A stretch of 64,000 nucleotides of DNA from JAHEJE01 sp965216335 (GCA_965216335.1 OZ244154.1:2542001-2606000); one strand, 5' to 3'. Shown: positions 1-10,101, counted from the stretch's first letter. Notes: generated by a model not told the origin, from the letters alone. Translations and numbers: made by a program.

Positions 1-1247
<1,247 letters not shown>

Positions 1248-1416
1248 TACCGTCGGTATTGCCGCTTGACTCTTTTGACTGTTTTACCGTGCTGAAATGA
1301 TGACGATTTTCCGTCGGCGGCTAGACCAACGCCGGCAGCGCCCTGCGACAAAGGATGACCGCCGCCGGCCCGTCTGAGTTCAAACATCTGCAAAACTGAA
1401 GCCGGTGCCGCAGGCA

Positions 1417-2478
1417 CTAAAGCGCAGCGGGTTTCGAAGCCAGTTTCTTGTAGATGGTGCGGCCGATCTTGTTTCGCATCACCGGGCCAGCAAGCGGGGA
1501 GCGGCGGTAGCGATTCCACTTTGCAAGGTCGCCGATGGCCCGCCTGACCTCGGATTGCGCCGCGCTATGCCGAGCATCTGATCCGGGCTTGTGCTGACCC
1601 AGATAGGTCAGCGTGTTTTTGCGCCGGATACCCGGCTGCAGTTCGAACCCTGCGTTTTGCAGAAACCGGGTCAGGGTCGCCGGCGAGAACAGCTGCTTGT
1701 GGTAGTTGTTGACCCGTGCCAGCCGGAAGTACCGGCCGCCGGGCCGCAACTGTTCGGCGAAATCTATCTCATTGTAGAACAACGCATATCCGCCCGGTTT
1801 CAGCATCGCCAGACAGGCCGCCATGTCATCCTGGGGCGACAGGGCATGGGTAAACATGTGATTGATCAGGATCAGGTCGAAGCCTCTGCCGGGCAGCGCT
1901 TTGATGCCTTGCGGGTTGAGTAGATAGGTATCGTCAAGATTGCCCGTCCGGCGGGCAAAGTCGATGTTGGGTTGGAAGTAATCGCCACCGGTCACTGTGA
2001 CATCTGGCCAGCGCTCGCGCACCACCGGGCCGAGCGTGCCGCAATCGCAGCGGATGTGCAGCAGGCTTGAAACGTCAGCCATGATGCCGGCGCCATCGAG
2101 CACCCCGGCCAGCCAGCGCGACGTCTTTGTCTTGCCCTGCTGATAGGCCTCTGACGGCGGCTTGTTCGCATAGCTGCGGTGCTCGAGTTCCGGGAACAGG
2201 GCATAGTACCTCTCAGCCGCTTCCCGAACCTGCCGCCAGGCCGCATATATGCCGGCGCACCCATGGCACACCTCATATCTTGAATGCCAAAGGGCTTCCG
2301 GTACCGTTTCGAGACCGGTGATGTCATTATCATCGAAAGCCGAGCTGCTTTCGCCATGGCCGCATAGCGGACATGCCGACAGGTGGACAAGATCAGCGGC
2401 CTGTTCAGCAAGCTCTGCCCGGTTGGTGTCTCTCAAGATGCCTCTCCCTGACGGTGTGGACCGGGCATTGCTGCCCAT
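1417..2478 (-). CDS. Zinc-finger-bearing SAM-dependent methyltransferase (substrate unknown)
   Basis: A 353-residue protein in two parts. Residues 30-80 hold a probable zinc site made of two cysteine pairs (CPLCG at 36-39 and CHGC at 71-74). From about residue 135 there is a class I methyltransferase-like fold, with a degenerate motif I (LLHIRCDCGTLG), an acidic strand TGGDYFQPN, and LILINHMFTHALSP where a motif IV would lie. Such proteins often modify sugars or small metabolites, but the substrate cannot be read here. Motif I lacks the usual G-x-G-x-G, so weak or altered SAM binding is possible. The gene stands alone between convergent rpoD and a divergent membrane-protein gene. The start is not well fixed, since no strong ribosome site is obvious. 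Confidence 0.75.
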   Translation of the reverse strand: MGSNARSTPSGRGILRDTNRAELAEQAADLVHLSACPLCGHGESSSAFDDNDITGLETVPEALWHSRYEVCHGCAGIYAAWRQVREAAERYYALFPELEHRSYANKPPSEAYQQGKTKTSRWLAGVLDGAGIMADVSSLLHIRCDCGTLGPVVRERWPDVTVTGGDYFQPNIDFARRTGNLDDTYLLNPQGIKALPGRGFDLILINHMFTHALSPQDDMAACLAMLKPGGYALFYNEIDFAEQLRPGGRYFRLARVNNYHKQLFSPATLTRFLQNAGFELQPGIRRKNTLTYLGQHKPGSDARHSAAQSEVRRAIGDLAKWNRYRRSPLAGPVMRNKIGRTIYKKLASKPAAL

Positions 2479-2696
2479 GCACCGGATACACTGAAATCGA
2501 TCCGGCCGCCGGCCTCACGCCCGCCCCCTCCTGTGTGGAAGAATTGTCCCTGCTGGATTTCCTCCGCCAAGGCTCTTTCGCCCATCGCTACAGCAGCGCG
2601 AAACCAAGTGTAATGCATGATTTCTGCTGGACTTCAATCCAGACGATCTCTTTTTGGGATTGCTCCTCCATGCTTCCAGACCCGCATCCAGGGTCG

Positions 2697-2725
2697 TTGA
2701 CCGATTGCATTCCTGCCCATAGCCT
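2697..2725 (+). promoter_or_regulatory. Possible sigma-70 promoter for the DUF2189 gene
   Basis: TTGACC, 17 bases, then TAGCCT, about 60 bases before the start chosen for the membrane-protein gene. The -35 is good and the -10 weak, which is common in this class. It is the only promoter-like pair I see in the roughly 300-base gap 2479-2782, which otherwise shows no repeat, RNA or small gene. Prediction by eye only. Confidence 0.3.
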
Positions 2726-2782
2726 GTGTAGGCTGGCAGCATGGATGGTTTGGCATTGGCCAGGCGTGAAGGGAGGATCGTC

Positions 2783-3586
2783 ATGAACAAGGATCGAGAA
2801 CCAACAGCCGGCCCGGCCCCCGTACTGCCGGATTTGCGGACCATGTCGTCTCAGGACATCACCGCAGCCCTGCGCGCCGGTTGGGCTGACTTTCTTGCGG
2901 CGCCGTCGTTTGGACTGTTTTTTGGCGGGATTTTCGCAGTTGGCGGACTGTTTATCCTGGCCAGTCTCATGGTTTTCAAGACCACCTGGCTGATCATTCC
3001 CGTGGGCATCGGCTTTCCGCTGATCGGACCTTTCATTGCCGTCGGGCTCTATGAGGTATCCCGCCGCCGGGCAACCGGCGAACCGCTCAACTGGAAGGAA
3101 ATTCTGCTGGTTGTCTTCGAGCAGCGCCACCGCCAGCTTGGCTGGATGGCCTTTGTCGTTCTGTTTATCTTTTGGGTTTGGCTGTACCAGATCCGCCTGC
3201 TGCTCGCGATCTTTCTCGGCTTCAAGTCCTTTTCCAGCGTCTCAGCGTTTTGGGAGATCGTCTCCACCACGCCCGAGGGCATGGGCTTTCTCGCCGTGGG
3301 CACGCTGGTTGGCGCCATCCTGTCGCTGGTGCTGTTTTCATCGACGGTTGTCGCCATGCCGCTCCTGCTGGAGCGCAATGTCGACATGGTCTCGGCCATG
3401 ATCACCAGTTTCAAGGCAGTGTTCGCATCGCCGGTGGTGATGCTCGGCTGGGGCCTGATCGTTGCGGCGCTCGTGATCGCCGCCATGCTCCCGGCGTTTC
3501 TTGGATTGATCATCGTTCTGCCGGTTCTCGGACATGCCACCTGGCACATTTACACGCGCATCACGGCGCCGGTCGGCGCACCGTGA
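2783..3586 (+). CDS. DUF2189 family multi-pass inner-membrane protein
   Basis: A 267-residue protein with about six hydrophobic spans, starting near FGLFFGGIFAVGGLFILASL and ending with LIVAALVIAAMLPAFLGLII; this matches the DUF2189 family of integral membrane proteins. Its function is unknown. I choose the ATG at 2783 rather than the upstream in-frame ATG at 2741 because a strong ribosome site (GGGAGG at 2771-2776) sits six bases before it and the preceding 14 residues look non-conserved. It is a single gene, with etfB following after a 164-base gap. Confidence 0.8.
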   Translation: MNKDREPTAGPAPVLPDLRTMSSQDITAALRAGWADFLAAPSFGLFFGGIFAVGGLFILASLMVFKTTWLIIPVGIGFPLIGPFIAVGLYEVSRRRATGEPLNWKEILLVVFEQRHRQLGWMAFVVLFIFWVWLYQIRLLLAIFLGFKSFSSVSAFWEIVSTTPEGMGFLAVGTLVGAILSLVLFSSTVVAMPLLLERNVDMVSAMITSFKAVFASPVVMLGWGLIVAALVIAAMLPAFLGLIIVLPVLGHATWHIYTRITAPVGAP

Positions 3587-3750
3587 CCGAGAGTCGCAAC
3601 GGTCACGGATATGTCGGGCTCATGATTGACTCCAGGCGGCGGCAAAACTAGGGTCCGGCAGTTTTGCGTGTCGCGCCGCACAAGGGGCGTGCCGGGCTGT
3701 TTCAAACGTGAAAACCTGATCATCACACCTAATAGAGAGTTTGCACCACC

Positions 3751-4500
3751 ATGAAGGTACTCGTCGCTGTGAAGCGGGTGGTTGACTACAATGTCAAGAT
3801 CCGCGTCAAGGCCGATGGCTCCGGGGTCGAGCTGGCCAATGTGAAGATGTCGATGAACCCGTTCGATGAAATCGGCGTCGAAGAGGCACTGCGGCTGCGC
3901 GAAGCCGGCACCGCCACTGAGGTTGTTGCCGTGTCCGTGGGTCCGCAGCAGGCCCAGGAAACCATCCGCACTGCCTTGGCCATGGGTGCCGACCGCGGCA
4001 TCCTGATTAAGCACGACGATTATGTTGAGCCGCTCGGTGTCGCCAAATTGCTCAAGGCGGTCGTCGAGGAGGAACAGCCCGACCTCGTTATCCTCGGCAA
4101 ACAGGCGATCGACGACGATTGCAACCAGACCGGCCAGATGCTGGCCGCATTGCTCGGCTGGTCGCAGGCAACCTTTGCCTCGAACATCAAGATCGATGGC
4201 GGCGCTGCCGAAGTGACCCGTGAAATCGATGGCGGCCTGCAGACCCTCCAGGTCAAGATGCCGCTGATCATCACTACCGACCTGCGCCTCAACGAACCGC
4301 GCTATGCCTCGCTGCCCAACATCATGAAGGCCAAGAAGAAGCCGCTCGATGAAAAGAGCCCGGCCGATCTCGGTGTCGATGTTGCGCCGAAACTGACAGT
4401 GCTGAAAACCGCCGAACCGCCCAAGCGCGAAGCCGGCAAGATCGTCGGTTCGGTCTCCGAACTGGTCGACAAACTGAAGAACGAAGCGGGAGTTATCTGA
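3751..4500 (+). CDS. etfB: Electron transfer flavoprotein beta subunit
   Basis: With EtfA it forms the soluble FAD/AMP-containing heterodimer that carries electrons from acyl-CoA and other dehydrogenases to ETF-ubiquinone oxidoreductase and so to the respiratory chain. Its 249 residues are the normal family length. It opens with MKVLVAVKRVVDYNVKIRV and contains the AMP-site region with KQAIDDDCNQTGQM and the DLRLNEPRYASLPNIMKAKK segment typical of EtfB. etfA starts two bases after its stop, so the two are co-transcribed and possibly translationally coupled. Confidence 0.97.
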   Translation: MKVLVAVKRVVDYNVKIRVKADGSGVELANVKMSMNPFDEIGVEEALRLREAGTATEVVAVSVGPQQAQETIRTALAMGADRGILIKHDDYVEPLGVAKLLKAVVEEEQPDLVILGKQAIDDDCNQTGQMLAALLGWSQATFASNIKIDGGAAEVTREIDGGLQTLQVKMPLIITTDLRLNEPRYASLPNIMKAKKKPLDEKSPADLGVDVAPKLTVLKTAEPPKREAGKIVGSVSELVDKLKNEAGVI

Positions 4501-4502
4501 CC

Positions 4503-5444
4503 ATGGCTTTGCTCCTTATTGCAGAACACGACAATGCCGAGATCAAGGACGCCACCCACAAGGCGCTGACCGCGGCCAAGCAAATCGACGGTGATGTGCA
4601 CGTGCTGGTCGCCGGCAAGGGCGCCGATGGTGCCGCTGCCGGTGCGGCCAAGCTCGACGGTGTGGCCAAGGTGCTGCATTGCGACGCTGACATGTTCGAG
4701 CGCCCGCTGGCTGAACCGATGGCCGATCTGGTGGTGTCGCTGGCCGGCAGTTACGACGCAATCGTTGCCCCCGCCACCACCAACGGCAAGAATTACTCGC
4801 CCCGCATCGCCGCATTGCTCGATGTCATGCAGGTCTCGGAAATCACCGCCGTGGTTTCGCCCGACACCTTTGAGCGGCCGATCTATGCCGGCAATGCCAT
4901 TCAGACCGTGCAGGCCGGCGCCGGCAAGAAGGTCGTCACAGTGCGTACCGCCGGTTTCGATGCGGCGGACGAAGGCAGCTCGGCAGCTATCGAAAAGGTC
5001 GATGCGCCGGCAGATTCCGGCCTTTCCTCCTATGTCAGCGAAAATCTGTCGAAGTCCGACCGCCCGGAACTAACCTCCGCCGGCATCATCATTTCCGGCG
5101 GCCGTGGCATGCAGAACGGCGAAAACTTCGCCATGCTGGAAAAGATCGCCGACAAGCTGAACGCCGCCGTTGGCGCTTCGCGCGCCGCTGTCGATGCCGG
5201 GTTCGTGCCGAACGACTACCAGGTTGGTCAGACCGGCAAGGTCGTTGCCCCCGATCTCTACATTGCCGTCGGCATTTCCGGAGCCATCCAGCATCTCGCC
5301 GGCATGAAGGACTCCAAGGTGATCGTGGCAATCAACAAGGATGAAGAGGCACCGATTTTCCAGGTGGCCGACTATGGCCTCGTCGCCGACCTGTTCCAGG
5401 CGGTGCCGGAGCTGGAGGCCGAGTTGACCAAGGCCGGCTACTGA
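4503..5444 (+). CDS. etfA: Electron transfer flavoprotein alpha subunit
   Basis: The FAD-binding partner of EtfB. The 313-residue protein has the variable N-terminal domain and a C-terminal FAD domain with SGGRGM, the VAPDLYIAVGISGAIQHLAG segment and AINKDEEAPIFQVADYGLV near the end, all diagnostic of EtfA. It follows etfB by two bases and precedes a 3-hydroxyacyl-CoA dehydrogenase gene, consistent with a role in fatty-acid or short-chain acyl-CoA oxidation. A large hairpin lies in the gap to that next gene and may set the expression ratio. Confidence 0.97.
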   Translation: MALLLIAEHDNAEIKDATHKALTAAKQIDGDVHVLVAGKGADGAAAGAAKLDGVAKVLHCDADMFERPLAEPMADLVVSLAGSYDAIVAPATTNGKNYSPRIAALLDVMQVSEITAVVSPDTFERPIYAGNAIQTVQAGAGKKVVTVRTAGFDAADEGSSAAIEKVDAPADSGLSSYVSENLSKSDRPELTSAGIIISGGRGMQNGENFAMLEKIADKLNAAVGASRAAVDAGFVPNDYQVGQTGKVVAPDLYIAVGISGAIQHLAGMKDSKVIVAINKDEEAPIFQVADYGLVADLFQAVPELEAELTKAGY

Positions 5445-5510
5445 TCCTTATCCTGAACCCGCGGAAACGTTTTTCATTGTCCGGGAGGCGTTTTACCGCA
5501 GGTGCGAAAT

Positions 5511-5557
5511 AGACTTGTCGGGGGCCGCGAGCCGATATAGGCTCGCGGCCCAAGTCT
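5511..5557 (+). promoter_or_regulatory. Long hairpin between etfA and the hydroxybutyryl-CoA dehydrogenase gene
   Basis: A perfect 12-bp stem (GGGCCGCGAGCC at 5522-5533 with its complement at 5540-5551) closes a GATATA loop. It is extended by AGACTT (5511-5516) pairing with AAGTCT (5552-5557), leaving a five-base bulge. Only a weak TCTTTT run follows, so it could be a leaky terminator, an attenuator or an mRNA-stabilising structure between etfBA and the downstream gene. The structure is seen directly; the role is inferred. Confidence 0.6.
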
Positions 5558-5575
5558 TTTGATGGCGGGAACAGC

Positions 5576-6451
5576 ATGGATATCCGTAAAGTAGGCGTAA
5601 TCGGTGCGGGTCAGATGGGCAACGGCATTGCCCATGTGTTTGCGTTGGCCGGATATGAGGTCGGCCTGAACGACATTTCCGAAGAACGAATCGAGGCGGG
5701 GCTGGCGACGATCGACGGCAATCTGGCGCGCCAGGCCAAGAGCGGCAAGATTTCAGCGGACGATCACACCGCAGCGCTTGGACGCATCGCTACCGTGTCG
5801 CAACTGGACGGCTTTGCCGGCTATGACCTCGTGATCGAATCCGCCTCCGAAGACGAGACCATCAAGCGCAAGATATTTTCCCAGCTGTGTCCGGTGATCG
5901 ACGCTCACACCATGTTGGGGTCGAATACATCCTCAATATCCATCACCCGACTGGCCGCCTCAACCGACCGGCCGGAGCGGTTCATGGGCATTCACTTCAT
6001 GAACCCGGTTCCGGTGATGGAGCTGGTTGAGCTCATTCGCGGCATTGCCACCGAAGACGAAACGTTCAATGCCGTGCGCCAACTTGCTGACAAGCTCGGC
6101 AAGACAGTTGCGGTGTCCGAGGATTTCCCGGCCTTCATCGTCAACCGTATTCTGCTGCCGATGATCAACGAGGCGGTCTACACGCTCTATGAGGGCGTCG
6201 GCACTGTCGAGGGTATCGACACCGCCATGAAACTCGGCGCCCGCCATCCCATGGGCCCGCTGGAACTGGCCGACTTCATCGGTCTCGACACCTGTCTGTC
6301 GATCATGCAGGTGCTGTATGACGGCCTGGCTGACAGCAAGTATCGGCCCTGCCCGCTGCTGGTGAAATACGTCGAAGCCGGCTGGCTCGGCCGCAAGACC
6401 AGCCGCGGCTTCTACGACTACCGCGGCGAAACGCCGGTGCCGACACGGTAG
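5576..6451 (+). CDS. hbd: 3-hydroxybutyryl-CoA dehydrogenase
   Basis: NAD(P)-dependent oxidation or reduction of 3-hydroxybutyryl-CoA and acetoacetyl-CoA, in butanoate/PHB and fatty-acid metabolism. The 291-residue single-domain-pair protein matches the stand-alone enzyme rather than the fused FadB. It has a Rossmann nucleotide site (VIGAGQMGNGIAHVFALAGY, residues 8-27), GIHFMNPVPVMELVELI with the catalytic-histidine region, and a C-terminal dimerisation domain ending GFYDYRG. It lies downstream of etfBA, a common alphaproteobacterial grouping. Its TAG stop is followed within six bases by a mobile palindromic element. Confidence 0.94.
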   Translation: MDIRKVGVIGAGQMGNGIAHVFALAGYEVGLNDISEERIEAGLATIDGNLARQAKSGKISADDHTAALGRIATVSQLDGFAGYDLVIESASEDETIKRKIFSQLCPVIDAHTMLGSNTSSISITRLAASTDRPERFMGIHFMNPVPVMELVELIRGIATEDETFNAVRQLADKLGKTVAVSEDFPAFIVNRILLPMINEAVYTLYEGVGTVEGIDTAMKLGARHPMGPLELADFIGLDTCLSIMQVLYDGLADSKYRPCPLLVKYVEAGWLGRKTSRGFYDYRGETPVPTR

Positions 6452-6456
6452 CCTAG

Positions 6457-6719
6457 CTAGAGCCTTTTTTGACAATACCGAGCCATTTGACCGGCTTTTC
6501 GCGTTTGCTGGCAAGGCAGGCGGCGCGCCGTGGTCTGGCTGAACGCAAGTGCCGCCTAACGCTGTCCAGCGAGCGCGAAAAGCCGGCCTTCGGTGGGACA
6601 AATTCGCCCATCCGGTGCGCGCTTGCCCGATACACCGCATCGCGCCCGTGCGACATAACTTACCGGGCTGAACGAATTTGACCCATCAAATGGCTCGGTA
6701 TTGTCAAAAAGGGCTCTAG
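6457..6719. mobile_element. 263-bp MITE-like element with 34-bp terminal inverted repeats
   Basis: Both ends read CTAGAGCC(C/T)TTTTTGACAA and continue to CATTTGA. The left arm (6457-6490) and the complement of the right arm (6686-6719) match at 33 of 34 positions. Inside, CCGGCTTTTCGCG (6491-6511) pairs with 6566-6586 at 19 of 21 positions, and AGGCGGC (6518-6524) with GCCGCCT (6551-6557). There is no plausible reading frame, so it would be non-autonomous, moved by a transposase elsewhere. The right-end CTAG supplies the stop codon of the DUF1178 gene. A truncated relative lies at 20966-21031. Confidence 0.85.
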
Positions 6720-7162
6720 TTCCGGTCTTCCGGCAGTTTGGGCAGCGGTGAAACGGGAATGCCCTCTTCAACCAATTCCTTGGCCTCCTCAGACGACGCC
6801 TCGCCATAGATGCCGCGTTCTTCGGTTTCACCATAGTGCATTTTGCGCGCCTCTTCGGGAAACTGCTCCCCGACATAGTCGGCGTTTTCTTCCACATGCC
6901 TGCGCACCTTGCGCATCGCCTCCATGAGTGCGCGCTGCTGCGGGTCCTGCGGCCCGGCGAAAACCGGTTGCGGCCCGCCATCATCCTTCGCGTTCGCCTT
7001 GGCCGGAACACGCGGTGTCATGAGCTGCTTGGCAACCTCGCATGAGCCGCACACCGGGCATTCAACAAGTCCGTTTACCGCCAGCGTGTCGAACGCCGCG
7101 CTGTCGCGGTACCAGCCGTCAAAGGCATGGCCGCTGTCGCATATGAGGTCGTACCGTATCAT
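6716..7162 (-). CDS. DUF1178 family protein
   Basis: A 148-residue protein of unknown function found widely in Alphaproteobacteria. It begins with the family signature MIRYDLICDSGHAFDGWY and has a cysteine pair in ECPVCGS (about residues 35-39) that may bind metal, followed by KQLMTPRVP and a charged C-terminal half. It forms a same-strand set with the downstream-reading nitrilase, glutaredoxin and comF genes, an order often seen in relatives. Its stop codon is built from the terminal CTAG of the adjoining mobile element, so the native C-terminus may have been altered when the element landed. Confidence 0.85.
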   Translation of the reverse strand: MIRYDLICDSGHAFDGWYRDSAAFDTLAVNGLVECPVCGSCEVAKQLMTPRVPAKANAKDDGGPQPVFAGPQDPQQRALMEAMRKVRRHVEENADYVGEQFPEEARKMHYGETEERGIYGEASSEEAKELVEEGIPVSPLPKLPEDRN

Positions 7163-7170
7163 CGGGCTGC

Positions 7171-8019
7171 CTATAACACACCGCCTGAGGGTGCCGCGAA
7201 TCTTCTGTCATGCCCAAGTGCCGGGATCCGCCGGCGGGCCGCTTCAACCGTGCTGGGGTCGATATCGGCGACAACATATCCTTGCCCCTCGCCAGCGTCA
7301 GCCAGCACTTCGCCCCAGGGCGCCACGATCATGCTGTGACCGTAGGTCTCGCGGCCGCTTTCATGAACGCCGGCCTGAGCCGCAGCGAGGACATAGCACC
7401 CGGTCTCGATTGCCCGGGCACGCAACAGCGTCTCCCAATGCGCCTTGCCCGTTGGACGGGTAAAGGCTGACGGAATCGTTATGAGCTGCACCCCGGCCTG
7501 CGCGAGCACCCTGTACAGTGCCGGAAACCGCATATCATAGCACACGGTCAGGCCAACACGGCAAAGCACTGTGTCGGCCCACACCGCCTTGTCGCCGGGC
7601 GCGTAGGTCGCCGATTCGCGGTAGCTTTCACCATCCGCCAGTCTGACGTCGAACATATGCATCTTGTCATAGCCGGCTATCGCCCGGCCGGCCGGGTCGA
7701 ACAGTATGGAACGGTTGACCAGCCGGTCCCGGCCATCACGCAGCGCAAACGACCCGGCCAGAATATACCGTCTGCGTTTTCGAGCATGATCGGTAAAGGC
7801 GGCGACGGAAGGATCTGCATCCTGTCTGGCAACCTTGCTGAACAACCGGTCAGGCTCGGGGTCGATCACATTGGTCATCTCAGGCGTGGCAACGAAGTCC
7901 GCGCCATGCTCGATGGCCTCATCGATCAGATCAAAGGCGCTGGCAACATTGCGCTCAGGCTCCAGCCCGGAACACATCTGGATGCAGGCCGCCTTGAACG
8001 GTGCGCGCACGGCCATCAC
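7171..8019 (-). CDS. Carbon-nitrogen hydrolase (nitrilase superfamily, Nit1-like)
   Basis: A hydrolase of the nitrilase superfamily, 282 residues, with the full catalytic triad: Glu47 in VATPEMTN, Lys119 in GYDKMHMFD and Cys160 in VGLTVCYDMRF. Close relatives include the Nit1 amidases that repair deaminated glutathione and related small amidases. Genomic pairing with glutaredoxin fits thiol metabolism, but the substrate is inferred. The start is either GTG at 8019 or the adjoining ATG at 8016; both overlap the stop of the glutaredoxin gene, so the two are translationally coupled. Confidence 0.88.
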   Translation of the reverse strand: MMAVRAPFKAACIQMCSGLEPERNVASAFDLIDEAIEHGADFVATPEMTNVIDPEPDRLFSKVARQDADPSVAAFTDHARKRRRYILAGSFALRDGRDRLVNRSILFDPAGRAIAGYDKMHMFDVRLADGESYRESATYAPGDKAVWADTVLCRVGLTVCYDMRFPALYRVLAQAGVQLITIPSAFTRPTGKAHWETLLRARAIETGCYVLAAAQAGVHESGRETYGHSMIVAPWGEVLADAGEGQGYVVADIDPSTVEAARRRIPALGHDRRFAAPSGGVL

Positions 8020-8273
8020 CGGGCCAGCAACGGTTCCAGCCCGCCGCGATGCTCAAGGGCATACAGATCGTCGCACCCGCCGATATGATCGGTGCCGATA
8101 AAAATCTGCGGCACCGAGCGTTGCCCGCCGGTCTTTTCAGCCATCTCCGCCCGCCCGGCCGGATTGAAGGTCACATCGATCTCGTCAAACGCCGCACCCT
8201 TGTCGTTCAACAGCCTTTTGGCCGCCGTGCAATAGGGGCACAGTTTGGCTGTGTAGATGACGACCTTGCTCAT
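8016..8273 (-). CDS. grxC: Glutaredoxin 3
   Basis: A small glutathione-dependent disulfide reductase of 85 residues, the usual glutaredoxin-3 size. It starts MSKVVIYTAKLCPYCTAAK, with the dithiol active site CPYC at residues 12-15, and has the glutathione-binding elements RSVPQIFIG (TVP-like loop) and GGCDDLYALE. It acts in the cytosol on ribonucleotide reductase and other thiol targets. It reads into the nitrilase gene with a short overlap, and comF is upstream on the same strand. Confidence 0.96.
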   Translation of the reverse strand: MSKVVIYTAKLCPYCTAAKRLLNDKGAAFDEIDVTFNPAGRAEMAEKTGGQRSVPQIFIGTDHIGGCDDLYALEHRGGLEPLLAR

Positions 8274-8319
8274 TTCCTCAGCGCTCTCCGTTCCGTTTCC
8301 GCCAGTTCAGGCAGACCCG

Positions 8320-9129
8320 CTAAATATGGGTTTGCGCCGGATTGAGCACAAGAGCAAAACTCAGCACATTGACCTGGCTTGCACCGGCCTTGCGCAGCGT
8401 CTTCACGCAGGCGTTGGCCGTTGCGCCCGTGGTGATCACGTCATCGATCAGCAGTATCCGCCTGCCTGAGATATCGATGGCCCGCGTCGTGTCAACCTGA
8501 AAGGCACCGCGCACATTGCGCCGCCGGGCCGAATGGTCAAGCCCCACCTGGGCCTGCGTGGCCCGGTGCCGCACCAGCACATCCGGGCGGTATTGCGCCG
8601 TCGCATCTTCGGCGACCCGCTGCGCCAGCAGTGCCGACTGGTTGAACCGCCGCGACCATAGTCTCCAACGGTAAAGCGGCACGGGCACGATCCAGTCGCA
8701 GCCCGAAATCAGCTCACGCCCGGCATGGCGCATCATCTGTGTCATCACCAGTGCGGCATCCTGCCGGTCGCGGTATTTCAGGGCATGCACCAGTTGCCGC
8801 GAATGATCGTCGAACACCACCGCGGCGCGCGCCCGGTCCCAGGCCGGAGGCCGGTTGAGGGCGGCCGGCGAAATCGTTCCCGCACCCGTGTCATAGGCCA
8901 GCGGCACTCCTGAACGCTCGCAACACGGCGCAGTAATGAAATCCAATTGCGACCAGCATTCGGAACACAGGGCATGGTGGTCCATGATCCGCGCCCGGCA
9001 GATGCTGCACTGTGCCGGCAGGACGATTTCCAGCACCTGCCCGGCCAGCGACAGTGCCCGGTCCGGCAGTGCCGCCAGCGCCGGCACGATACCGTGGATA
9101 GGTGGCCTGGACTCGCCATGATCCGTCAT
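8320..9129 (-). CDS. comF: ComF family phosphoribosyltransferase-like protein
   Basis: A homologue of the competence protein ComF/GntX. An N-terminal zinc ribbon (CSICRARIMDHHALCSECW) is followed by a type I phosphoribosyltransferase domain with the PRPP-binding loop RRILLIDDVITTGATANAC near the C-terminus. Members act in natural DNA uptake or gluconate use in other bacteria; the role here is unknown. The frame is open to 9195, but the stretch before MTDHGESRPP (9129) is not conserved-looking and would overlap the divergent methyltransferase gene, so I take 9129 as start (9141 is an alternative). Confidence 0.88.
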   Translation of the reverse strand: MTDHGESRPPIHGIVPALAALPDRALSLAGQVLEIVLPAQCSICRARIMDHHALCSECWSQLDFITAPCCERSGVPLAYDTGAGTISPAALNRPPAWDRARAAVVFDDHSRQLVHALKYRDRQDAALVMTQMMRHAGRELISGCDWIVPVPLYRWRLWSRRFNQSALLAQRVAEDATAQYRPDVLVRHRATQAQVGLDHSARRRNVRGAFQVDTTRAIDISGRRILLIDDVITTGATANACVKTLRKAGASQVNVLSFALVLNPAQTHI

Positions 9130-9194
9130 GACCAGCATCATGACCCGCCACCCGAACGGTTGCAATGCCGCGCCCGCAGCGGCACAACACGGCA

Positions 9195-10085
9195 ATGAAC
9201 ACCGTCACGCCGGATCGGCGGATTTTCGATGAACACCTGCTGCGGCGCCGTATGGCACATGCCCTGTCGCAACCAGGCTATCCGGACTTTTTGTTCCAAC
9301 TGGCAAGCGATGAAATCGCCGACCGATTGGCCTCGGTCAAACGCGATTTCGAACGCACCGTCGTGCTCTGCGACCAACCGGCATTCATCGCCCCGGTGCT
9401 GACGCGCTCCGGCCAGCACCGGCACCTTATCCATGCCGCCCCCGCACCCGGTGCCGCCGTGTGCGCCGATTACGATGCCCTGCCGTTTAGAGCCGAAAGC
9501 ATCGACTGCATAGTCTCGCTGCTCAACCTGCACGCCATCAACGATCTGCCCGGCGCCCTCATCCAATACCGCCGCGCGCTCAGACCGGATGGCCTGTTCA
9601 TCGCCTGCCTGCTCGGTGCCGACAGCCTTAGGGAGCTGCGCCAGGCCTGGCTTGCCGCAGAAGCTGACACAACCGGTGGCGCCAGCCCAAGAGTGGCACC
9701 CTTTACCGATACTCGTGAATTGGGTGGATTGCTGCAAAGGGCAGGATTTGCCCTGCCTGTCGTGGACCGCGACTGCCTGACCCTCACGTATCCTTCCGCA
9801 CTGGCCGCGATGCGTGAAATAAAACAGATGGGCTGGTCCAACGCCCTTTCGGCCCGCAGCCGCACGCCCGTTACCCACCGCCTGCTCGCCCGTGCCGCCG
9901 CCGCCTATGAGGCCGCCTGCGCCGCAGACGATGGCCGCGTTCCGCTGACCCTGAACCTGGCCTATCTGGCCGGCTGGGCGCCACATGAAAGTCAGCAGAA
10001 ACCTCTCAAACCCGGCAGCGCCAGGGTCCGGCTTGCCGATGCTCTGTCAGTCAGGGAGCACACCCTGAAGGCCCGGCGCGATTGA
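9195..10085 (+). CDS. SAM-dependent methyltransferase, BioC/NDUFAF5-like
   Basis: A class I methyltransferase-fold protein of about 296 residues, starting MNTVTPDRRIFDEHLLRRR. The order RRRMAHAL, a variable SAM-binding half, then VSLLNLHAINDLPGALIQYR and LRPDGLFIACLLGADSLREL resembles the alphaproteobacterial homologues of mitochondrial NDUFAF5 and of BioC. NDUFAF5 is an arginine hydroxylase for a complex I subunit, so this could be a complex I assembly factor rather than a methylase; the sequence alone cannot decide. It is divergent from comF with almost no gap. I prefer the ATG at 9195; an upstream in-frame ATG at 9165 exists. Confidence 0.78.
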   Translation: MNTVTPDRRIFDEHLLRRRMAHALSQPGYPDFLFQLASDEIADRLASVKRDFERTVVLCDQPAFIAPVLTRSGQHRHLIHAAPAPGAAVCADYDALPFRAESIDCIVSLLNLHAINDLPGALIQYRRALRPDGLFIACLLGADSLRELRQAWLAAEADTTGGASPRVAPFTDTRELGGLLQRAGFALPVVDRDCLTLTYPSALAAMREIKQMGWSNALSARSRTPVTHRLLARAAAAYEAACAADDGRVPLTLNLAYLAGWAPHESQQKPLKPGSARVRLADALSVREHTLKARRD

Positions 10086-10101
10086 CCGCCGCCCCTACCG
10101 A

